Assembly (NCBI GenBank): GCA_028689015.1
Contig: JAQTXC010000022.1
Coordinates: 1 to 43,865, forward strand
DNA: 43,865 nt
DNA from: Dechloromonas sp.
Lineage (GTDB): Bacteria; Pseudomonadota; Gammaproteobacteria; Burkholderiales; Rhodocyclaceae
Direction: 5' to 3'
Shown here piece after piece: positions 35,485 to 43,865 of the stretch. The translations under genes were made by a program, and so were the position numbers. The notes beneath the pieces were generated by a model, which ran no database searches, was not told the DNA's origin, and worked only from the letters and a program-made list of their open reading frames with translations. Position 1 is the stretch's first letter. Each line of letters starts with the position of its first letter.

Positions 35485-36714
35485 ATGAAACACGTCAAGA
35501 AATCCGCCAAACTCGCCAATGTCTGCTATGACATCCGCGGCCCCGTGCTGCAGATGGCCAAGCAAATGGAGGAAGAAGGCCACAAGATCATCAAGCTCAA
35601 TATCGGCAATCTGGCGGCCTTCGGTTTCGATGCGCCGGAAGAAATCCAGCAGGACATCATCCGCAACCTGCCCAATGCGGCGGGCTATACCGACTCGAAA
35701 GGCATTTTCGCCGCTCGCAAGGCGATCATGCATTACACCCAGCAGAAGAACATCAAGGGCGTGACGCTGGAGGATATCTACGTCGGCAATGGCGTGTCCG
35801 AGCTGATCGTCATGGCGATGAATGCGTTGCTTGACGCTGGTGACGAAGTGCTGGTGCCCGCGCCGGATTACCCCTTGTGGACGGCAGCAATCAGCCTGTC
35901 CGGTGGCAAGCCGGTGCATTATCTGTGCGACGAGGAGAAGGGCTGGCTGCCGGATCTGAACGACATTCGCAGCAAGATCAATAAGAACACCCGCGCCATC
36001 GTCATCATCAATCCGAACAACCCGACCGGCGCGCTCTATCCGGATGATCTGCTACACGAGCTGATCGACATCGCCCGCCAACATCATCTGATCATCTACG
36101 CCGACGAGGTGTACGACAAGGTGCTCTACGACGGCGTCACGCACACGTCGATTGCCGCACTGTCGGAAGACGTGCTGACCATCACCTTCAACGGGCTGTC
36201 CAAAAACTACCGTTCCTGCGGCTATCGCGCCGGCTGGATGATCGTGTCCGGCGACAAGCGCCACGCCAAGGATTACATCGAAGGACTGGACATGCTGGCG
36301 TCGATGCGCCTGTGCGCCAACGCGCCGGGGCAGCACGGCATCCAGACGGCACTGGGTGGCTACCAGAGCATCGACGACCTGATCGCCGAAGGCGGCCGCC
36401 TGCGCCGCCAGCGTGACATCGCCCATGACCTGATCAACGCCATTCCCGGCGTCAGTTGCGTCAAGCCAAAAGCGGCGCTGTACATGTTCCCGCGCCTCGA
36501 CCCGGCGGTCTATCCGATCAAGAATGATCAGGCTTTCATCGCCGAATTGCTGCAGGAAGAAAAAGTGTTGCTGGTCCAGGGCTCGGGTTTCAACTGGCCC
36601 CATCCCGACCACTTCCGGCTGGTTTTTCTGCCGCACGAGGACGATCTGCGCGAAGCCATCGGTCGACTGGCCCGATTCCTTGAAAATTACCGCAAACGGC
36701 ACGGCACGAACTAA
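35485..36714 (+). CDS. alaA: Alanine-type aminotransferase (AlaA/AlaT family)
   Basis: A class I PLP aminotransferase of 409 residues. GYTDSKGIFAARKAI, INPNNPTGALYPDDLL, YADEVYDKVLYDG and the PLP lysine segment FNGLSKNYRSCGYRAGWM place it with AlaA (YfbQ) of E. coli and the AlaT proteins of pseudomonads. EGLDMLASMRLCANAPGQH is nearly identical to the AlaA group from memory. It would interconvert pyruvate and alanine. Directly followed by hom, as in many betaproteobacteria, suggesting an amino acid synthesis unit. Confidence 0.92.
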   Translation: MKHVKKSAKLANVCYDIRGPVLQMAKQMEEEGHKIIKLNIGNLAAFGFDAPEEIQQDIIRNLPNAAGYTDSKGIFAARKAIMHYTQQKNIKGVTLEDIYVGNGVSELIVMAMNALLDAGDEVLVPAPDYPLWTAAISLSGGKPVHYLCDEEKGWLPDLNDIRSKINKNTRAIVIINPNNPTGALYPDDLLHELIDIARQHHLIIYADEVYDKVLYDGVTHTSIAALSEDVLTITFNGLSKNYRSCGYRAGWMIVSGDKRHAKDYIEGLDMLASMRLCANAPGQHGIQTALGGYQSIDDLIAEGGRLRRQRDIAHDLINAIPGVSCVKPKAALYMFPRLDPAVYPIKNDQAFIAELLQEEKVLLVQGSGFNWPHPDHFRLVFLPHEDDLREAIGRLARFLENYRKRHGTN

Positions 36715-36802
36715 TGGCAAGGGGCTAGTCACTTGGGGCTAGCCTCCGCCGCCAGACTTCGATGTTTTTTTAACGACTAATTACTAGCGACGCATAACTG
36801 AA

Positions 36803-38113
36803 ATGAACCCTATCAATGTTGGCCTTATTGGCATCGGCACCGTCGGCGGTGGCACCTGGACTGTTCTCAAGCGCAACGCGGAAGAAATTACCCGTCGCGC
36901 CGGCCGGCCGATTCGCATTACGGCTGTGGCCGACAAGAATGTCGAACTGGCCACGCAGATCACGGGTGGCAGTGCCCGCGTGACCGACGATGCCTTTTCG
37001 CTGGTCAATGATCCGGACATCGACATCATCGTCGAACTGATCGGCGGCTATGGCGTGGCCAAGGAGGTGGTCATGCAGTCGATCGCCAATGGCAAACATG
37101 TGGTCACTGCCAACAAGGCGCTGCTCGCCGTGCATGGCACCGAAATTTTCACCGCCGCTCAGGAAAAAGGGGTCATGGTCGCTTTCGAAGCAGCCGTTGC
37201 CGGCGGCATTCCCATCATCAAGTCGCTGCGTGAAGGTCTGACTGCCAACCGTATTCAGTGGGCGGCCGGCATCATCAACGGCACCACCAATTTCATCCTG
37301 TCGGAAATGCGCGACAAGGGCTTGTCTTTTGCCGATGTACTGGCCGAGGCGCAGCGTCTGGGTTATGCCGAAGCGGATCCGACCTTCGATATCGAAGGCG
37401 TTGATGCCGCGCACAAGGCAACGCTGATTGCCTCAATTGCCTTCGGCATCCCGGTGCAGTTCGACAAGGCTTACATCGAAGGGATCACCCAGCTCGAAGC
37501 CTCCGACATCACCTATGCCGAGCAACTCGGCTATCGCATCAAGCTGCTGGGCATTGCCAAGCGCCGTGACAATGGGGTCGAGCTGCGCGTCCACCCGACC
37601 TTGATTCCGGCCAAACGCCTGATCGCCAATGTCGAAGGGGCGATGAACGCGGTTGTCGTCAAGTGCGATGCCGTGGGCGAAACGCTGTACTACGGCAAGG
37701 GCGCTGGTGCCGAGCCGACCGCGTCGGCCGTCATTGCCGACCTGGTCGATGTCACCCGTCTGGCTACGGCCGATGCCGCGCATCGCGTGCCGCACCTGGC
37801 TTTCCAGCCGGATGCCATGTCCAATCTGCCCATTCTGCCGATGAGCGATATTGAGACCGGCTACTACCTGCGCCTGCGGGTTGAGGACAAGCCGGGCGTG
37901 CTGGCCGACGTGACCCGCATCCTGGCCGACCAGGGCATCTCGATTGACGCCATGCTGCAACGTGAGCCGGGTGAAGGTGAAGGTGAGACCGACATCATCA
38001 TCCTGACCCACGTCTGCAAGGAAAGCTGCGCCGATGCGGCCATCGCCAAGATCGAAGGCCTGTCTGCGCAAAAAGGCAAGGTCAAGCGGATTCGTCTGGA
38101 AGAACTGCAGTAA
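36803..38113 (+). CDS. hom: Homoserine dehydrogenase
   Basis: Reduces aspartate semialdehyde to homoserine for threonine and methionine synthesis. The NAD(P) fold begins VGLIGIGTVGGGT, and the catalytic part contains VVTANKALLA, INGTTNFILSEM and GYAEADPTFDIEGVDAAHK. A C-terminal ACT domain (RLRVEDKPGVLADVTRILADQGISIDAM) suggests feedback control by threonine. Length 436, typical. thrC, often the next gene, is absent; a convergent two-component system follows. A weak promoter (TTAACG-17-CATAAC, 36772-36800) may lie upstream. Confidence 0.97.
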   Translation: MNPINVGLIGIGTVGGGTWTVLKRNAEEITRRAGRPIRITAVADKNVELATQITGGSARVTDDAFSLVNDPDIDIIVELIGGYGVAKEVVMQSIANGKHVVTANKALLAVHGTEIFTAAQEKGVMVAFEAAVAGGIPIIKSLREGLTANRIQWAAGIINGTTNFILSEMRDKGLSFADVLAEAQRLGYAEADPTFDIEGVDAAHKATLIASIAFGIPVQFDKAYIEGITQLEASDITYAEQLGYRIKLLGIAKRRDNGVELRVHPTLIPAKRLIANVEGAMNAVVVKCDAVGETLYYGKGAGAEPTASAVIADLVDVTRLATADAAHRVPHLAFQPDAMSNLPILPMSDIETGYYLRLRVEDKPGVLADVTRILADQGISIDAMLQREPGEGEGETDIIILTHVCKESCADAAIAKIEGLSAQKGKVKRIRLEELQ

Positions 38114-38136
38114 GCAATTTCTAGACAGTACCAACA

Positions 38137-38163
38137 GGATGGGGGGGCGGCTTCCCCCTCCCT
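38137..38163. terminator. GC hairpin between hom and the response regulator
   Basis: GGGGG and CCCCC runs around 38141-38158 form a hairpin with loop CGGCTT, flanked by AGGAT and TCCCTTATTTATT. The T-rich tail on the plus side supports termination of hom; the same hairpin could serve the convergent regulator. Confidence 0.55.
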
Positions 38164-38166
38164 TAT

Positions 38167-38895
38167 TTATTCCGGTTTTGCTGATTTTTTCCAGTTGACC
38201 GTAGCCATGAACAAATAACCGGCACCATAGACGGTTTTGATGAAGGCTTGGCTTTGTTCGTCCGGTTCCAGTTTCCGCCGTAGCCGAGAAATACGGACGT
38301 CGATGCTACGGTCGGTTGGTGACAGGTCGCGGGTACCCATCAGTTGCTCTCGTTGCAAAATGCGGTTGGGATGGGTGACGAAAACCTTGAGTAGTTCGGC
38401 TTCGGACGTACTCAACACAGTTTCATCGCCCTTGGGCGAACTCAGCGTGTTGTTGCCCATATTGAAGCGCCAGCCTGAAAATTCTGCCAGTTGCTTGCTG
38501 CCGGTACTGCTGGTGCTTTCGCGCCGGCGCAGGATGCTGCGTACGCGGGCAACCAGTTCGCGCGGCTCGAAAGGCTTGAGTACGTAATCGTCAGCCCCCA
38601 GTTCCAGCCCCATCACCCGGTCGCTAACGTGGGTGCGCCCGGTCAGGATCAGGAGGCCACACGCCGATTGTGCCTTGACTCGCTGCATGGCTTCGATGCC
38701 ATCCATGTCAGGTAGGCCGAGGTCAATGATGCAAAGATCAGGCGCCATCGTGCGCAGTTTGCGTAGCAGATCGCCACCGTTGCGACACCAGGTAGTACGA
38801 AAGCCAAAATCGGCCAATGATTGCTCGATGATCCTGGCAACATCAGGGTCATCTTCAACGATAGCAATCAATTTGGGAGACTCGTTCTCTTTCAT
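38167..38895 (-). CDS. OmpR-family response regulator
   Basis: A 242-residue two-component regulator. The receiver domain has acidic residues EDD at 14-16, phosphoacceptor aspartate 58 (IIDLGLPDMDG), threonine in LTGRT and lysine in LKPFEP. The C-terminal winged helix shows VLSTSEAELLKVFVTHPNRILQRE and DRSIDVRISRLRRKLEPDE, then IKTVYGAGYLF. It follows the hybrid kinase with a four-base ATGA overlap, so it is its likely partner. Targets are not known; a perfect palindrome upstream of the kinase gene is a candidate site. Confidence 0.94.
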   Translation of the reverse strand: MKENESPKLIAIVEDDPDVARIIEQSLADFGFRTTWCRNGGDLLRKLRTMAPDLCIIDLGLPDMDGIEAMQRVKAQSACGLLILTGRTHVSDRVMGLELGADDYVLKPFEPRELVARVRSILRRRESTSSTGSKQLAEFSGWRFNMGNNTLSSPKGDETVLSTSEAELLKVFVTHPNRILQREQLMGTRDLSPTDRSIDVRISRLRRKLEPDEQSQAFIKTVYGAGYLFMATVNWKKSAKPE

Positions 38896-40913
38896 TTCCG
38901 GACTTGTCCAAGTTGAGCCAGAGCCCGGATCAAATCCTGGCGCAGGAAGGGTTTGGTCAGCATCGGAATATTGGTGGGCAAATTGGTCTCCGAATCATCA
39001 GTGTAGCCACTCATCAGGACGATACGTGTCGCTGGGTAGTTAGCCAAGATGTGGGTGGCCAGCTGACGGCCATCGATACCGCCAGGCATAATCACATCAC
39101 TGACGACCAGCGCGATGTCAGGAATCTGCTCGATCATGTCGATGGCCTGCTGGCCAGATTTTGCCTCGATCACCGGGTAGCCCAGATCGATCAGTTGCTG
39201 GCGGACAACCCGCCGGACATTGGGGTCGTCCTCGACTAGGAGCACCAGTTCGCCAGTATGCGCTGGGTTGCTTTCCTCGCCGGGTTCGTCGAACTCGGGC
39301 ACGATATCGGTGAGAGGCAGGGCGAGGAGCACGGTTGTGCCCTGATTCGGCTGGCTTTGAATGGCAACGCCGCCGCCAGATTGTTTGGCAAAGCCGTAAG
39401 CCATTGCCAGGCCAAGGCCGCTGCCTAAGCCGAAGCGTTTGGTCGTAAAAAAAGGTTCGCAGGCACGTGCTAGCGTCGCGGCATTCATACCAACACCATT
39501 GTCGGCCACCTCGATCATTGCGTAGCGGCCGGGTGCTACATCAAAACTAGCGGCGTTGGCATCCAGATCGACGACGCGGGCCGCAATGTGCAACCGCCCG
39601 CCATTAGGCATTGCATCGCGGGCGTTGATTGCGAAGTTCAGCATGGCACTTTCCAGTTGTCCTGGGTCAGCCAAGACATGTGCGTTGCAGCCTGCAGTGT
39701 CGGTTGATAGCATTATATTTTCAGGCAGTGAGCGGCGAACCAGCTTGGCGAGGCTGGTGATGAGCTGGACGATATCGACCGCTTCTGGCTCCAGCGGCTG
39801 CTGGCGCGAGAAGGTGAGCAGCCGCTTGATCAGCTGTACGCCGCGCCGTGCCGACTGTAGCGCCGGCTCGACAAACTCATTGACCCCGGCATCGTCCTGG
39901 TGATGGTCCTGCAGGGCGGCCAGATTGCCGATGATGACCGTCAGCAAATTATTGAAGTCGTGCGCCAGGCCGCCGGTGAGCTGGCCGATTGCCTCTAGTT
40001 TTTGTGCTTGGATGAGCGCCGCCTGCATGCGCTTCTGCTCAGTGATGTCGTGGGAAAAAACGAAAAATCCGAGTGTTGTGCCGTCGACCGTAAATTCCGG
40101 CACCAGTGTACTGCGCGCATGCATTGTTTGGCCAAGGCGTTCCATCTGGTATTCATAGGTGACTTGCTGGCCGGCCAGCGCCTTGCGGACGCAATCCTTC
40201 ACCTGCCCATAAACATGCGGGCCGATTACATCGAGTACGGCACGGCCGGTCACCGAGCCTTCCGGGTGGCCATACCAGTCCGAGTAACCTTTGTTGGTGT
40301 ATTGGTACACCTCATTTTGGTCGACGTAGCCGATCAAAATGGGCACCGTATCGTTGATCAGGCGCAGACGAGCTTCGCTGCGGCCCAACGCTGCAGCAAT
40401 GCGTTCGTTGTCTTCGTTGGCACGGCGCAGGTTGGCGTTGGCGTTTTCGAGCTGGGCGGTGCGCCGACGCACGCGCTCGTCGAGCTGGATGTTCTGGTGC
40501 TCGGTCAGGTGCTCGATGTAGCGCTGTTCAGTGACGTCGCTGTACAGGGTAACAAAGCCTTTGTTAGCCAGCGGTTCGCCACGCAAAAGCAGGACTCGGC
40601 CATTGGGTCGCCGGCGTTCGGTGACGTGCGGTGCGAAGTTCTTTGCGGCAGTGACCCGCTCGGCAATCTGTTCTTCGATATTGCCCGGACCATATTCGCC
40701 GCGTTCGGCGTTGTAACGGATGAACCCGGCAAACGGCGCACCAATGTAGGCCAGTTCATCGGGGAATTCGAGCAGCTTGAGAAAGGTACGGTTCCAGGCA
40801 ACGAGGCAAAGTTCGGCATCGAAAACTGTGATTCCCTGGTCGAGCAGATCCAGTCCTGCCTGCAACAAATCGCGGCGGGGCGGGGTGGGGGACGAGGTCG
40901 TTTCTACAATCAT
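38892..40913 (-). CDS. Hybrid sensor histidine kinase, cytoplasmic
   Basis: A 673-residue kinase without visible membrane segments. Residues 12-130 form a PAS_7-type domain (LDLLDQGITVFDAELCLVAWNR), a coiled-coil linker follows (140-180), then a second PAS domain with C-terminal PAC (about 180-292). The phosphoacceptor is histidine 318 in GLAHDFNN. N-box asparagines lie near 426-430, DNGVGM at 471-476 and GLGSGLGLA at 495-503. A receiver domain ends the protein, with aspartate 606. The signal sensed is not evident. The gene overlaps the regulator gene by four bases, and the two could form a phosphorelay. Confidence 0.94.
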   Translation of the reverse strand: MIVETTSSPTPPRRDLLQAGLDLLDQGITVFDAELCLVAWNRTFLKLLEFPDELAYIGAPFAGFIRYNAERGEYGPGNIEEQIAERVTAAKNFAPHVTERRRPNGRVLLLRGEPLANKGFVTLYSDVTEQRYIEHLTEHQNIQLDERVRRRTAQLENANANLRRANEDNERIAAALGRSEARLRLINDTVPILIGYVDQNEVYQYTNKGYSDWYGHPEGSVTGRAVLDVIGPHVYGQVKDCVRKALAGQQVTYEYQMERLGQTMHARSTLVPEFTVDGTTLGFFVFSHDITEQKRMQAALIQAQKLEAIGQLTGGLAHDFNNLLTVIIGNLAALQDHHQDDAGVNEFVEPALQSARRGVQLIKRLLTFSRQQPLEPEAVDIVQLITSLAKLVRRSLPENIMLSTDTAGCNAHVLADPGQLESAMLNFAINARDAMPNGGRLHIAARVVDLDANAASFDVAPGRYAMIEVADNGVGMNAATLARACEPFFTTKRFGLGSGLGLAMAYGFAKQSGGGVAIQSQPNQGTTVLLALPLTDIVPEFDEPGEESNPAHTGELVLLVEDDPNVRRVVRQQLIDLGYPVIEAKSGQQAIDMIEQIPDIALVVSDVIMPGGIDGRQLATHILANYPATRIVLMSGYTDDSETNLPTNIPMLTKPFLRQDLIRALAQLGQVRK

Positions 40914-40947
40914 CGGACGATTCTAGTGCAGGGGATGGGAAGGATTT

Positions 40948-40974
40948 CGGAATGTAACGATTCGTTACATTCCG
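40948..40974. promoter_or_regulatory. Perfect 27-bp palindrome upstream of the sensor kinase gene
   Basis: Arms CGGAATGTAACGA (40948-40960) and TCGTTACATTCCG (40962-40974) are exact reverse complements around a single central T. It lies 35 bases upstream of the kinase start and about 100 bases upstream of the acyl-CoA ligase start, in a divergent region. The form (TGTAACG/CGTTACA half-sites) suggests an operator for a dimeric regulator. Which protein binds is unknown. Confidence 0.85.
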
Positions 40975-41077
40975 CCAATAGTTGCGCAAGAGTGTTTTTT
41001 TATCCTCACGGCCAATAACTAAAAAACCTTGCCCATTGAGAACAGCACCCGGCAAGCAAACGTGAGGAGATTTGATC

Positions 41078-42715
41078 TTGGCTAACCCGTATTCCGTCGG
41101 ACTGGACCGTAATCCGGCCAACTATGTACCCCTGTCGCCGCTCAGTTTCATCGAGCGTTCCGCCTTCATTTACCCCAAGCGGATTTCGGTGATTCAGGGC
41201 AATCGTCAATACACATGGAAGGAAAGCTACGACCGTGCCCGTCAACTAGGCTCTGCCTTGAGCCATCGCGGCATTGGTAAAGGGGATACCGTGGCTGTCA
41301 TGCTGCCGAATACGGCGGCAATGTTCGAGTGCCACTTCGGCGTGCCGATGATCGGTGCTGTGCTCAATACGCTGAACACACGTCTCGATGCCGAAGCCAT
41401 CGCCTTCATGCTGGCCCACGGCGAAGCCAAGGTACTGATCACCGACCCGGAGTTTTCCAAGGTAGTCAAGGCTGCGCTGGCCATGCTCGAAGGTCCGAAA
41501 CCGCTGGTCATCGACAGCCTCGACCCGGACTACACCGAAGGCGAAGCGCTCGGTGAAAAGAACTACGAAGCCTTCCTGAATGAAGGCGAGTCGGATTTTG
41601 CCTGGCAACTGCCGGAAGACGAGTGGGAAGCCATTGCGCTCAATTACACCTCGGGTACCACCGGCAATCCGAAGGGCGTCGTCTACCACCATCGTGGCGC
41701 CTACCTGAATTCGGCCTCCAACATCATTTCCTGGGGCATGCCGCCGCACTCGGTGTATCTCTGGACGCTGCCGATGTTCCACTGCAACGGCTGGTGCTTT
41801 CCCTGGACGCTGGCCGCCAATGCCGGCACCAGCGTTTGCCTGCGCAAGGTAGATCCGGCCCTGATCTTCGGTCTGATCAAGGAGCACAAGGTCAGCCACA
41901 TGTGCGGCGCGCCGATCGTGTACGGCATGATGATCAATGCCCCGGCTGCGCTCAAGGAAGGCATCGAGCACCAGGTCAACGGCCTGATCGCCGGCGCTGC
42001 GCCACCCGCCGCCATCATCGAGGGCTGCGAGACGATGGGCTTCAACATCACCCACGTTTATGGCCTGACCGAAACCTACGGCCCGGCCTCCGTCTGCGCC
42101 AAGCATCCGGAATGGGACAAGTTGCCGATTGACCTGCGTGCTGCGCGCAACGGCCGTCAAGGCGTGCGTTACCACATGCAGGAGGGAATCGAAGTTCGTG
42201 ATCCGGTCAGCCTCGAGCCCGTGCCCTGGGATGGCGAAACGATGGGCGAAATCATGTTCCGCGGCAATCTGGTCATGAAGGGCTACCTGAAAAATCCGAA
42301 GGCGACTGAAGAGTCGTTTGTCGGCGGCTGGTTCCATACCGGCGATCTGGCCGTCGTCCATAGCGACGGTTACGTCAAGATCAAGGACCGCTCGAAGGAC
42401 GTGATCATCTCCGGTGGCGAAAACATTTCGTCGCTGGAAGTCGAAGACGTGCTCTACCGCCACCCGGCGGTCGTTGCCGCCGCTGTTGTCGCCAAGCCCG
42501 ACGAGAAGTGGGGCGAGGTGCCGGCGGCCTTCGTCGAACTCAAGGCCGATGCGACCTGCACCGAGGCCGAAATGATCGAACATTGCCGCGCCCATCTGGC
42601 CCGCTTCAAGGTGCCCAAGCAGGTGGTGTTCGGTGAACTGCCGAAAACTTCTACCGGCAAGATCCAGAAATACGTCCTGCGCCAGCATGCCAACTCGGCG
42701 CTTGCCATCGAGTAG
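41078..42715 (+). CDS. Acyl-CoA synthetase (AMP-forming)
   Basis: An ANL-superfamily acid-CoA ligase of 545 residues that activates a carboxylic acid with ATP and CoA. The P-loop-like motif is NYTSGTTGNPKGV, then PMFHCNGWCFPWTLAA, YGLTETYGP, WFHTGDLAVVHSDGYVKIKDRSKD and the C-terminal lysine region PKTSTGKIQKYVLR. The sequence looks like medium-chain or methylmercaptopropionate-type ligases, but substrate cannot be assigned. The start is probably TTG 41078, because GAGGAGA ends seven bases upstream; TTG 41072 is too close. It is followed by etfBA. Confidence 0.93.
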   Translation: MANPYSVGLDRNPANYVPLSPLSFIERSAFIYPKRISVIQGNRQYTWKESYDRARQLGSALSHRGIGKGDTVAVMLPNTAAMFECHFGVPMIGAVLNTLNTRLDAEAIAFMLAHGEAKVLITDPEFSKVVKAALAMLEGPKPLVIDSLDPDYTEGEALGEKNYEAFLNEGESDFAWQLPEDEWEAIALNYTSGTTGNPKGVVYHHRGAYLNSASNIISWGMPPHSVYLWTLPMFHCNGWCFPWTLAANAGTSVCLRKVDPALIFGLIKEHKVSHMCGAPIVYGMMINAPAALKEGIEHQVNGLIAGAAPPAAIIEGCETMGFNITHVYGLTETYGPASVCAKHPEWDKLPIDLRAARNGRQGVRYHMQEGIEVRDPVSLEPVPWDGETMGEIMFRGNLVMKGYLKNPKATEESFVGGWFHTGDLAVVHSDGYVKIKDRSKDVIISGGENISSLEVEDVLYRHPAVVAAAVVAKPDEKWGEVPAAFVELKADATCTEAEMIEHCRAHLARFKVPKQVVFGELPKTSTGKIQKYVLRQHANSALAIE

Positions 42716-42727
42716 TTCTTGCGTTTT

Positions 42728-42760
42728 CCCTGCCGCGCTGACCGCCGGCAGGGCTTTTTA
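42728..42760 (+). terminator. Terminator between the acyl-CoA ligase and etfB
   Basis: CCCTGCCG (42728-42735) pairs with CGGCAGGG (42746-42753) and is followed by CTTTTTA. Only 21 bases separate it from the etfB start, leaving no room for a full promoter after it, so etfBA expression would depend on read-through or on a promoter upstream of the hairpin. Confidence 0.85.
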
Positions 42761-42781
42761 CAAAAAGCAGGAGACATTCCC

Positions 42782-43531
42782 ATGAAGATTCTCGTACCCG
42801 TAAAACGCGTTGTTGATTACAACGTTAAAGTTCGCGTCAAGGCGGATGGCACTGGTGTTGATCTTGCCAACGTCAAGATGAGCATGAACCCCTTCGACGA
42901 AATCGCCATCGAAGAAGCCGTCCGTCTGAAAGAAGCCGGCATCGCCAGCGAAGTCATCGCTGTCAGCTGCGGCGTCGCCGCCTGCCAAGAGACGCTCCGC
43001 ACCGCCATGGCCATCGGAGCCGACCGCGGCATCCTCGTCGAAACCGACGTCGAACTCCAGCCGCTCGCCGTCGCCAAGCTGCTCAAGGCCCTGTGCGACA
43101 AGGAAGCACCGCAACTCGTCATCTGCGGCAAACAAGCCATCGACGACGACGCCAACCAGACCGGCCAGATGCTCGCAGCACTCGCCGGCTGGCCGCAAGC
43201 CACTTTTGCCTCCAAGGTCGTCATCGCTGATGGTAAAGCCACCGTCACCCGCGAAATCGACGGTGGCCTGGAAAGCCTGGCGATCAGCCTGCCGGCCGTG
43301 GTGACTACCGACCTGCGTCTGAACGAACCGCGCTACGCCACCCTGCCGAACATCATGAAGGCCAAGAAGAAGCCGCTGGCGACCGTCAAGCCGGCCGACC
43401 TTGGCGTTGACGTCACCCCGCGCCTGACCACACTCAAGGTCGCCGAGCCTGCCAAGCGTTCCGCCGGCATCCGCGTCGCCGACGTCGCCGAACTCGTCAA
43501 CAAACTCAAGAACGAAGCCAAGGTGATCTGA
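42782..43531 (+). CDS. etfB: Electron transfer flavoprotein beta subunit
   Basis: EtfB and EtfA form the flavoprotein that takes electrons from acyl-CoA dehydrogenases. The 249-residue protein begins [20 protein letters not shown] and shows [58 protein letters not shown] and the ETF-beta signature around [24 protein letters not shown] precedes ATG 42782; the upstream in-frame codon at 42719 is rejected. Next to an acyl-CoA ligase, it supports a fatty or organic acid oxidation role. Confidence 0.97.
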   Translation: MKILVPVKRVVDYNVKVRVKADGTGVDLANVKMSMNPFDEIAIEEAVRLKEAGIASEVIAVSCGVAACQETLRTAMAIGADRGILVETDVELQPLAVAKLLKALCDKEAPQLVICGKQAIDDDANQTGQMLAALAGWPQATFASKVVIADGKATVTREIDGGLESLAISLPAVVTTDLRLNEPRYATLPNIMKAKKKPLATVKPADLGVDVTPRLTTLKVAEPAKRSAGIRVADVAELVNKLKNEAKVI

Positions 43532-43533
43532 TC

Positions 43534-43865
43534 ATGACCATTCTCGTAATCGCCGAACACGACCACCAGCAACTCAAAGCCGCCACCCTCAACACCGTCG
43601 CTGCCGCAGCGAAGATCGGTGGCGACATTCACATCCTCGTCGCCGGATCCGGCTGCAGCGCCGCCGCCCAGGAAGCCTCCACCCTGACCGGTGTCAGCCT
43701 CGTCAAGGTCGCCGACGCTGCCCACTACCAAAGCCAGACCGCCGAGAACCTCACGGCGCTCGTCATGGCCAACGCAGCGGGCTACAGCCACATCCTCGCC
43801 CCGGCCACCACCTTCGGCAAGAATCTGGCACCCAGAATCGCCGCACTGCTCGACGTTGCCCAGAT
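43534..43865 (+). CDS. etfA: Electron transfer flavoprotein alpha subunit, partial
   Basis: The N-terminal 110 codons of EtfA, the FAD-binding partner of EtfB. It begins MTILVIAEHDHQQLKAATLN and continues ANAAGYSHILAPATTFGKNLAPRIAALLDVAQ, typical of the alpha subunit. The C-terminal FAD domain lies beyond the window. It starts two bases after the etfB stop and is cut only by the window edge. Confidence 0.95.
   Translation, partial: MTILVIAEHDHQQLKAATLNTVAAAAKIGGDIHILVAGSGCSAAAQEASTLTGVSLVKVADAAHYQSQTAENLTALVMANAAGYSHILAPATTFGKNLAPRIAALLDVAQ

Noticed and set aside
36716..36750. GGGGCTAG direct repeat and GCTAG/CTAGC pairing between alaA and hom
   Set aside because: Short and imperfect; possible weak hairpin, but no T-run directly after it.
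41246..42688. 480-codon open frame opposite the acyl-CoA ligase
   Set aside because: Shadow; the plus frame has all ANL motifs and a good ribosome-binding site.
1..43865. tRNA, rRNA, CRISPR, transposase, integrase or phage genes
   Set aside because: None seen on reading through; in particular the rimP leader does not contain the tRNA gene found there in E. coli.

Overview
The window is a chromosomal stretch of conserved housekeeping genes. It looks like a betaproteobacterium, probably Rhodocyclales (Dechloromonas/Azonexus-like). That placement is an inference from gene order (cysE-iscR-two cysteine desulfurases-iscU-iscA-hscBA-fdx-iscX; mfd next to a DAHP synthase), the high GC content and the look of the proteins; no search was run. 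I see no tRNA, rRNA, insertion sequence, prophage, CRISPR array or defence island.

Layout. (1) 1-3669, minus: glycine cleavage operon gcvT-gcvH-gcvP (gcvP cut by the left edge), with a consensus-like promoter, a tandem glycine riboswitch and an intrinsic terminator upstream. (2) 3711-9700, plus: PHP-domain phosphatase/RNase, YciO-type protein, site-2 metalloprotease, trpS, a small LAB_N membrane protein, scpA, scpB and an RluB-type pseudouridine synthase, mostly touching or overlapping. (3) 9701-18560, plus: rimP-nusA-infB-rbfA-truB, then rpsO and pnp; the rimP leader is rich in hairpins. (4) 18600-19903, minus: dksA and a FrnE/DsbA-like oxidoreductase. (5) 19955-27719, plus: iron-sulfur assembly operon cysE-iscR-nifS-like-iscS-iscU-iscA-hscB-hscA-fdx-iscX plus a VF530-family gene, with three recognisable IscR type-1 boxes. 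(6) 27728-33842, minus: mfd-aroG-Uma2-serB, with stop/start overlaps. (7) 33988-38113: pldA, a Mth938-like gene (minus), an AlaA/AlaT-type aminotransferase and hom. (8) 38167-40913, minus: response regulator and hybrid sensor kinase, preceded by a perfect 27-bp palindrome. (9) 41078-43865, plus: acyl-CoA ligase, etfB and a partial etfA.

How the genes work together. The IscR circuit appears to include cysE, so cysteine precursor supply, sulfur mobilisation and Fe-S scaffold/chaperone functions would share one regulator. The nusA cluster has a terminator just before its first gene, which fits self-attenuation by NusA. Glycine breakdown is under riboswitch control.

The least explained signal is a dispersed motif, GCGGTCGAC. 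I count it 17 times in 43.9 kb, where a rough base-composition estimate gives under one. Fifteen copies read on the plus strand regardless of gene direction, and copies lie both inside genes and in intergenic hairpins. It has the hallmarks of a genome-wide signal such as an uptake, segregation or modification motif, but its function cannot be told from this window.
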